In this document: piece after piece, positions 57,660-61,611 of the stretch
Layout of the letters: the number at the start of each line of letters is the position of its first letter
How positions within the stretch are numbered: position 1 is the first letter of the stretch
Origin: Kofleriaceae bacterium
GTDB taxonomy: Bacteria > Myxococcota_A > Polyangia > Haliangiales > Haliangiaceae
Reading direction: 5' to 3'
DNA: 61,611 nt
NCBI GenBank assembly: GCA_018058095.1
Contig: JAGPCO010000033.1
Coordinates: 1 to 61,611, forward strand
The notes under the pieces: generated by a model
The model's input: the letters and a program-made list of their open reading frames with translations, nothing else
Database searches by the model: none
What the model was told of the DNA's origin: nothing
Made by a program: the position numbers and the translations under genes

Positions 57660-57881
57660 CTTCGGTTCTGGCCCTGAGGTTTGCCGCGCATGGGCGACCC
57701 CGTTCGATCTCGCCGATGTCGCGAGGGCCTCCCCGCGGGTTTGATTTCGCCGATCTCAGGAGCGCCTGGAGGCGCGAGTATCGAGCGACCGACGGCACGG
57801 TTTGATTTCGCCGAGATCGCGTGTCGGTGCCTATGCTCGACGCGCCGTCGCTCGTCGACGCCTCCGGGATGGAACGGAAAC
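57660..57881. repeat. Core of inverted-repeat element with three 18-bp direct repeats
   Basis: 222 bases. Three related copies of TTTGATTTCGCCGATNTC lie at 57703-57720, 57740-57757 and 57801-57818, all in the same direction, with a GCGCCT/AGGCGC hairpin at 57762-57775. No protein family is recognised on either strand. The copies and spacing are too irregular for a CRISPR array. Confidence 0.75.
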
Positions 57882-57989
57882 GTTCCGGCTGGGAAGCCGA
57901 CGCAGGCCCGGCCGCAGCCTGTGGGCGGGCGCCGGCTCGGCGGCGGCCGTCCACAGGCTGTAGGCGAACGCCGCCGGCCGGGCCGTGGC
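57882..57989 (-). repeat. Right 108-bp arm of inverted-repeat element
   Basis: Mirror of 57552-57659: inner end GTTCCGGCT, internal hairpin CAGCCTGTGG (57915-57924) with CCACAGGCTG (57951-57960), outer end GGCCGTGGC. Another GCCACGGCC occurs at 58022-58030, just outside. Confidence 0.88.
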
Positions 57990-58071
57990 GGAGCGCTTGC
58001 TGGATCCGCCTGACGAAGCGCGCCACGGCCCGGCACGCGCCGCGGTCTCCCCGCGCCGGCCCTGCCGCGCC

Positions 58072-58089
58072 CTGTCGCACCTGTCGCAC
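58072..58089. promoter_or_regulatory. CTGTCGCAC tandem direct repeat upstream of M16 gene
   Basis: Two adjacent copies of CTGTCGCAC and a partial third (GTGTCGCC) end about 50 bases before the M16 peptidase start. It could be an operator. Nothing else in 57990-58147 is recognised. Confidence 0.3.
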
Positions 58090-58147
58090 CGTGTCGCCGG
58101 CGGATCGGCGGTGCGGGCGGCGGGGTTCGCTGCTAGGTTCCGCGGCG

Positions 58148-61048
58148 ATGCGCACGACCCTCCATACGCTCCGCACCTCCCTGGCCACCGCGCTGCTGGC
58201 GCTGGTCACCTCCAGCGCCGTGGCCACCGCGGCGCCGCCGACCGCGGTCGCGCCGACGGCGACGCCGGCCGCGGCGACCGCGCCCGCGCGCCCGGGCAAG
58301 CTGCCCAAGGTCGACGTGCCGTTCCAGGAGTTCCGGCTGGCCAACGGCCTGCGGGTGATCGTGCACACCGATCGCAAGGCGCCGATCGTCGCCGTCAACC
58401 TCTGGTACCACGTCGGCTCGAAGGACGAGCCGAAGGGGCGCAGCGGCTTCGCCCACCTGTTCGAGCACCTGATGTTCCAGCGCTCGGAGCACCACCAGGA
58501 CGAGTTCTTCACCCCGTTCACCAAGGTCGGCGCGACCGACCAGAACGGCACCACCAACTCCGACCGCACCAACTACTTCCAGAACGTGCCGACCACCGCG
58601 CTCGACATGGCGCTGTGGATGGAGTCGGACCGCATGGGCCACCTGCTCGGCGCCATCGACCAGGCCGTGCTCGACGAGCAGCGCGGCGTGGTCCAGAACG
58701 AGAAGCGGCAGGGCGAGAACCAGCCGTACGGCCAGGTGTTCGATCGAATGCTCGCCGCGGTGTACCCCGAGGGCCACCCGTACCACCACACCACCATCGG
58801 CTCGATGGCCGATCTCAACGCCGCCACCCTCGACGACGTCAAGAACTGGTTCCGCAGCTGGTACGGCCCCAACAACGCCGTGCTGGTGCTGGCCGGCGAC
58901 ATCGACCTGGCCACCGCCAAGGCCAAGGTCACGCGCTACTTCGGCGACATCACGCCGTCGGCCGCGGTCGCCAAGATGAAGGCGCAGGTCGCGCGGCGCA
59001 GCAAGACCACCCGCGAGGAGGTCACCGACAACGTGCCGCAGACCCGCCTGTACCGGGTGTGGAACGTGCCGGGCGCCGGCACCACCGACGGTGATCGGCT
59101 GCAGCTCCTCGGCTACGTGCTCGGCGGCGCGCGCTCGTCGCGCCTCGACCGCCGCCTTCTGCACCAGGACAAGCTGGTCGACAGCATCTCGGCCAGCGCC
59201 TGGCAGTCTGAGCTGGGCGGGCTGTTCTTCATCCAGGCCGACGTCAAGAAGGGCGTCGACGTGGCCACCGTCGAGAAGGCCATCGACGAGGAGCTGCAGC
59301 TCCTGCTCAAGAAGGGCGCGACCGCGGCCGAGCTGAGCCAGGCCGCCACCCTGACCAGCGCCGACTTCATCCGCGGCCTCGAGCGGATCGGTGGTTTCGG
59401 CGGCAAGGCCGACGTGCTGGCCGAGTGCGCCGTGTTCACCGGCAAGGCCGACTGCTTCAAGGCCTCGCTCCGTATCCTCACCACCACCACGCCGCGCCAG
59501 CTCACCGCCACCGCCAAGGCCTGGCTGAGCAAGGGCGACCACGTGCTGGTGGTCAAGCCTGGCGCGCGCACGCCGCTGCCGGAGGCGCCGGCGGTGACCG
59601 GCCTGGCCCCGACCAAGGTGCCGCCGCCGGCCAAGGGCCTCAAGGCCGTGGCCTCCGACGTCGACCGCAAGGCCGGCGTGCCGGCCACCGCCAGCTTCCC
59701 GTCGCTGGTGTTCCCGACCCTCGAGCGGGCCACGCTGAGCAACGGCCTGCAGGTGGTGCTGGCGCACCGCCCGGGCGTGCCGGTGGTGCAGCTCCGCCTC
59801 GACGTGCGCGGCGCCGGCATCTCGTCCGACCCGGCCGGCAAGCAGGGCCTGGCGTCGTTCGCGATGGGCATGCTCGACGAGGGCGCCGGCAGCTACTCGG
59901 CGCTGGCCCTGGGTGACCGGGTCGAGGCGCTCGGCGCGCGCCTGAGCACCGGCGCCTCGCTCGATCAGGCCAACGTGTACCTGTCCTCGCTCACCACCAA
60001 CCTCGAGCCGTCGCTGGCGGTGATGGCCGACGTGCTGCTGCGGCCGACCTTCGACGGCGCCGAGCTCGAGCGCGTGCGCGCGACCTGGCTGGCCGGGCTC
60101 GCGCAGGAGAAGGCGCGCCCCAACTCGCTGGCCCGCCGAGTTGCGTACCCGGTCCTGTACGGCGCCGGTCACCCGTACGCCGTGCCACCGAGCGGCACCG
60201 GCACCGAGGCCTCGATCAAGTCGCTGACCGCGGCCGAGCTCAAGGCGTGGGCCAAGGCCAAGCTGCGGCCGGACCAGGCCACGCTGGTGGTGGTGGGGGA
60301 CATGCGCCTGCCCGAGCTTCAGCCCAAGCTCGAGGCCGCCCTGGCCAGCTGGACCAAGCCGGCTGCCTCGCCGTCGGTGGTGCTGCTGCCGGTGGCCAAG
60401 CTGCCGAGCAAGCCGCGCGTGTTCCTGCTCGACCAGCCGGGCGCGGTCCAGGCCACGCTCATCGCCGCCCAGCTCGTGCCGCCGACCTCCGACCCGGCCG
60501 CGCTCGACTTCGACATCGCCAACGGCGTGCTCGGCGGCGAGTTCAGCTCGCGCCTGAACATGAACCTGCGCGAGAACAAGCACTGGGCCTACGGCGCCTA
60601 CTCGGGCGCGGGCGACGTCCTCGGCCAGCGCACCTGGGCCGCCAGCGCCTCGGTCCAGATCGACAAGACGGTCGAGTCGCTGCGCGAGCTGCAGCGCGAG
60701 ATCACCGAGTTCGCGACCGGCAAGGCCAAGACCAAGCCGGAGGAGCTCAGCCTGATCCAGGCCACCGAGGTGCGCAGCCTCCCCGGCGCGTACGAGACCG
60801 GGGCCGCCGTGCTCGGCACCATCAGCGGCATCGTCCAGTTCGGCCGCCCCGACGACTACGCCGCCCGCCGCGCCGCCGCCACCAGCGCGCTCACCCCGGC
60901 CAAGGTCCAGGCCGCGGCCGCGACCATCAAGCCGGCAGCCCTGACCTGGGTCATCGTCGGTGATCTCTCCAAGATCGAGGCGGGCATCCGCAAGCTCGGG
61001 CTGGGCGAGGTCAAGGTCCTCGACGCCGACGGCAAGATCGTCCGCTGA
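58148..61048 (+). CDS. M16-family zinc peptidase, two tandem units
   Basis: 966 residues from ATG at 58148. A signal peptide (LATALLALVTSSAVATAA) directs it to the periplasm. The first M16 unit has the inverted zinc motif HLFEH (near 103-107) and the downstream Glu region VVQNEKRQGEN; its partner domain follows. The second unit (from about 520, ERATLSNGLQVVLAHRPGVP) lacks HxxEH and reads FAMGMLDEG, so only the first is catalytic, as in the PqqL/insulinase-like clam-shell enzymes. It should degrade short peptides trapped in the chamber. It stands alone; GC content returns to the housekeeping level here. Confidence 0.94.
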   Translation: MRTTLHTLRTSLATALLALVTSSAVATAAPPTAVAPTATPAAATAPARPGKLPKVDVPFQEFRLANGLRVIVHTDRKAPIVAVNLWYHVGSKDEPKGRSGFAHLFEHLMFQRSEHHQDEFFTPFTKVGATDQNGTTNSDRTNYFQNVPTTALDMALWMESDRMGHLLGAIDQAVLDEQRGVVQNEKRQGENQPYGQVFDRMLAAVYPEGHPYHHTTIGSMADLNAATLDDVKNWFRSWYGPNNAVLVLAGDIDLATAKAKVTRYFGDITPSAAVAKMKAQVARRSKTTREEVTDNVPQTRLYRVWNVPGAGTTDGDRLQLLGYVLGGARSSRLDRRLLHQDKLVDSISASAWQSELGGLFFIQADVKKGVDVATVEKAIDEELQLLLKKGATAAELSQAATLTSADFIRGLERIGGFGGKADVLAECAVFTGKADCFKASLRILTTTTPRQLTATAKAWLSKGDHVLVVKPGARTPLPEAPAVTGLAPTKVPPPAKGLKAVASDVDRKAGVPATASFPSLVFPTLERATLSNGLQVVLAHRPGVPVVQLRLDVRGAGISSDPAGKQGLASFAMGMLDEGAGSYSALALGDRVEALGARLSTGASLDQANVYLSSLTTNLEPSLAVMADVLLRPTFDGAELERVRATWLAGLAQEKARPNSLARRVAYPVLYGAGHPYAVPPSGTGTEASIKSLTAAELKAWAKAKLRPDQATLVVVGDMRLPELQPKLEAALASWTKPAASPSVVLLPVAKLPSKPRVFLLDQPGAVQATLIAAQLVPPTSDPAALDFDIANGVLGGEFSSRLNMNLRENKHWAYGAYSGAGDVLGQRTWAASASVQIDKTVESLRELQREITEFATGKAKTKPEELSLIQATEVRSLPGAYETGAAVLGTISGIVQFGRPDDYAARRAAATSALTPAKVQAAAATIKPAALTWVIVGDLSKIEAGIRKLGLGEVKVLDADGKIVR

Positions 61049-61054
61049 ACCGAC

Positions 61055-61611
61055 TCACACCCCGCCGGCGACCAGGCCCGTGCCTGGATCGACGGTGAGG
61101 TTGGAGTCGGTGTCGTAGCTGCTGCCGCTGTCGTAGCTGCTGCTGCTGTCGTAGCTGCTGCTGCTGTCGTAGCTGCTGCTGCTGTCGTAGCTGCTGCTGC
61201 TGTCGTAGCTGCCGCCGCTGTCGTAGCTGCTGCCGCTGTCGTAGCTGCTGCTGCTGTCGTAGCTGCTGCTGCTGTCGTAGCTGCTGCTGCTGTCGTAGCT
61301 GCTGCCGCTGTCGTAGCTGCTGCCACTGTCGTAGCTGCTGCCACTGTCGTTGCTGCTGCCGCTGTCGTAGCTGCTGCCGCTGTCGTAGCTGCTGCCGCTG
61401 TCGTAGCTGCTGCTGCCGTCGTAGCTGCTGCTGCTGTCGTAGCTGCTGCCGCTGTCGTCGCTGCTGCTGCTGTCGTAGCTGCTGCTGTCGTAGCTGCTGC
61501 TGTCGTAGCTGCTGCTGTCGTAGCTGCTGCCGCTGTCGTAGCTGCTGCCGCCGTCGTAGCTGCTGCCGCTGCCGTAGCTGTCGCTGCCGCCGCCCAGGTC
61601 GTCGAAGTAGC
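61055..61611 (-). CDS. C-terminal part of a Ser/Gly-Tyr-Asp repeat protein
   Basis: An open minus-strand frame from the right window edge to TGA at 61057-61055, 185 codons, no start inside. It begins YFDDLGGGSDSYGSGSSYD, continues with about 28 copies of SSYDSS/SSYDSG (15- or 18-base units such as GTCGTAGCTGCTGCTGCT on the plus strand), and ends YDTDSNLTVDPGTGLVAGGV. All unit lengths are multiples of three, so the frame is selected. Low-complexity acidic, Tyr-rich repeats suggest a flexible surface or linker region; no function can be given. A different minus frame here reads AAATT repeats and is only a shadow. Confidence 0.7.
   Translation of the reverse strand, partial: YFDDLGGGSDSYGSGSSYDGGSSYDSGSSYDSSSYDSSSYDSSSYDSSSSDDSGSSYDSSSSYDGSSSYDSGSSYDSGSSYDSGSSNDSGSSYDSGSSYDSGSSYDSSSSYDSSSSYDSSSSYDSGSSYDSGGSYDSSSSYDSSSSYDSSSSYDSSSSYDSGSSYDTDSNLTVDPGTGLVAGGV

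Noticed and set aside
57703-57818. Three TTTGATTTCGCCGAT repeats as a CRISPR array
   Set aside because: Repeats are 18 bp and imperfect, spacers of 19 and 43 bases are unequal, and no cas gene is near.
60856-61344. AAATT-repeat protein on the minus strand
   Set aside because: It is another frame of the S/G-Y-D repeat and overlaps the M16 coding end. The YD frame has a sensible non-repeat beginning and end.

Overview
This is a very G+C-rich chromosome segment (third codon positions almost always G or C) from what looks like a myxobacterium or close relative (Myxococcota). That guess rests on gene content: a PilZ-PEGA protein and a small PilZ protein, many Pro/Ala-rich lipoproteins, an HprK-containing rpoN/PTS-Ntr operon, a MoxR/VWA pair and an alpha-2-macroglobulin/PBP1C pair. 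No rRNA or tRNA gene is visible and the species cannot be named from the sequence alone.

Layout. Bases 1-3055: end of a membrane acyltransferase and a GH31 lipoprotein glycosidase. 3056-5560: a small graveyard with two decayed four-helix-bundle (S23 / intervening-sequence protein) genes, each between inverted, tandem-repeat-bearing arms, an IS5-like transposase tail and an intact cytosolic-looking Deg protease. 5570-16018: ArsA-type ATPase, biotin carrier protein, mfd, two parvulin-type chaperones, a PilZ protein and two envelope proteins. 16171-27226 (minus strand): RbfA-like protein, then the long run rpoN, hpf, ptsN, hprK, rapZ, hpr, ptsI, a metallopeptidase/propeller/barrel protein and a degenerate histidine kinase. 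27469-42860: pyrG, biotin carboxylase, OPT transporter, gamma-glutamyltransferase, PilZ-PEGA, VWA/MoxR, SMI1-like protein and pckA. 42962-55236: VIT/VWA protein and hybrid histidine kinase, divergent from alpha-2-macroglobulin and pbpC. 55390-57989: an ATPase-HNH pair resembling a Septu-type defence module beside a 438-bp inverted-repeat element. 58148-61611: M16 peptidase and the end of an S/G/Y/D repeat protein.

The most unusual signal is a family of seven related intergenic elements. Each starts with TAG-CAGG (once TAG-CCGG), forms a long hairpin (usually GCA or GAA loop, outer CAGG/CCTG clamp) and ends in a (CCCGTG)n tract whose complement is a textbook G-quadruplex motif. All lie at gene 3' ends in the same orientation relative to the gene, and in six of seven the TAG is the gene's own stop codon. 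Two facing copies enclose an S23 gene remnant, and a second S23 remnant sits inside a different pair of about 70-bp inverted repeats. I read these as a dispersed repeat family with terminator-like structure; its mobility and its link to S23 are inference.

Functionally the window is mostly housekeeping and envelope biology: nitrogen/phosphate PTS control of sigma-54, outer-membrane folding helpers, extracytoplasmic peptidases and peptidoglycan repair/defence. The accessory material lies at 3056-5560 and 55390-57989.
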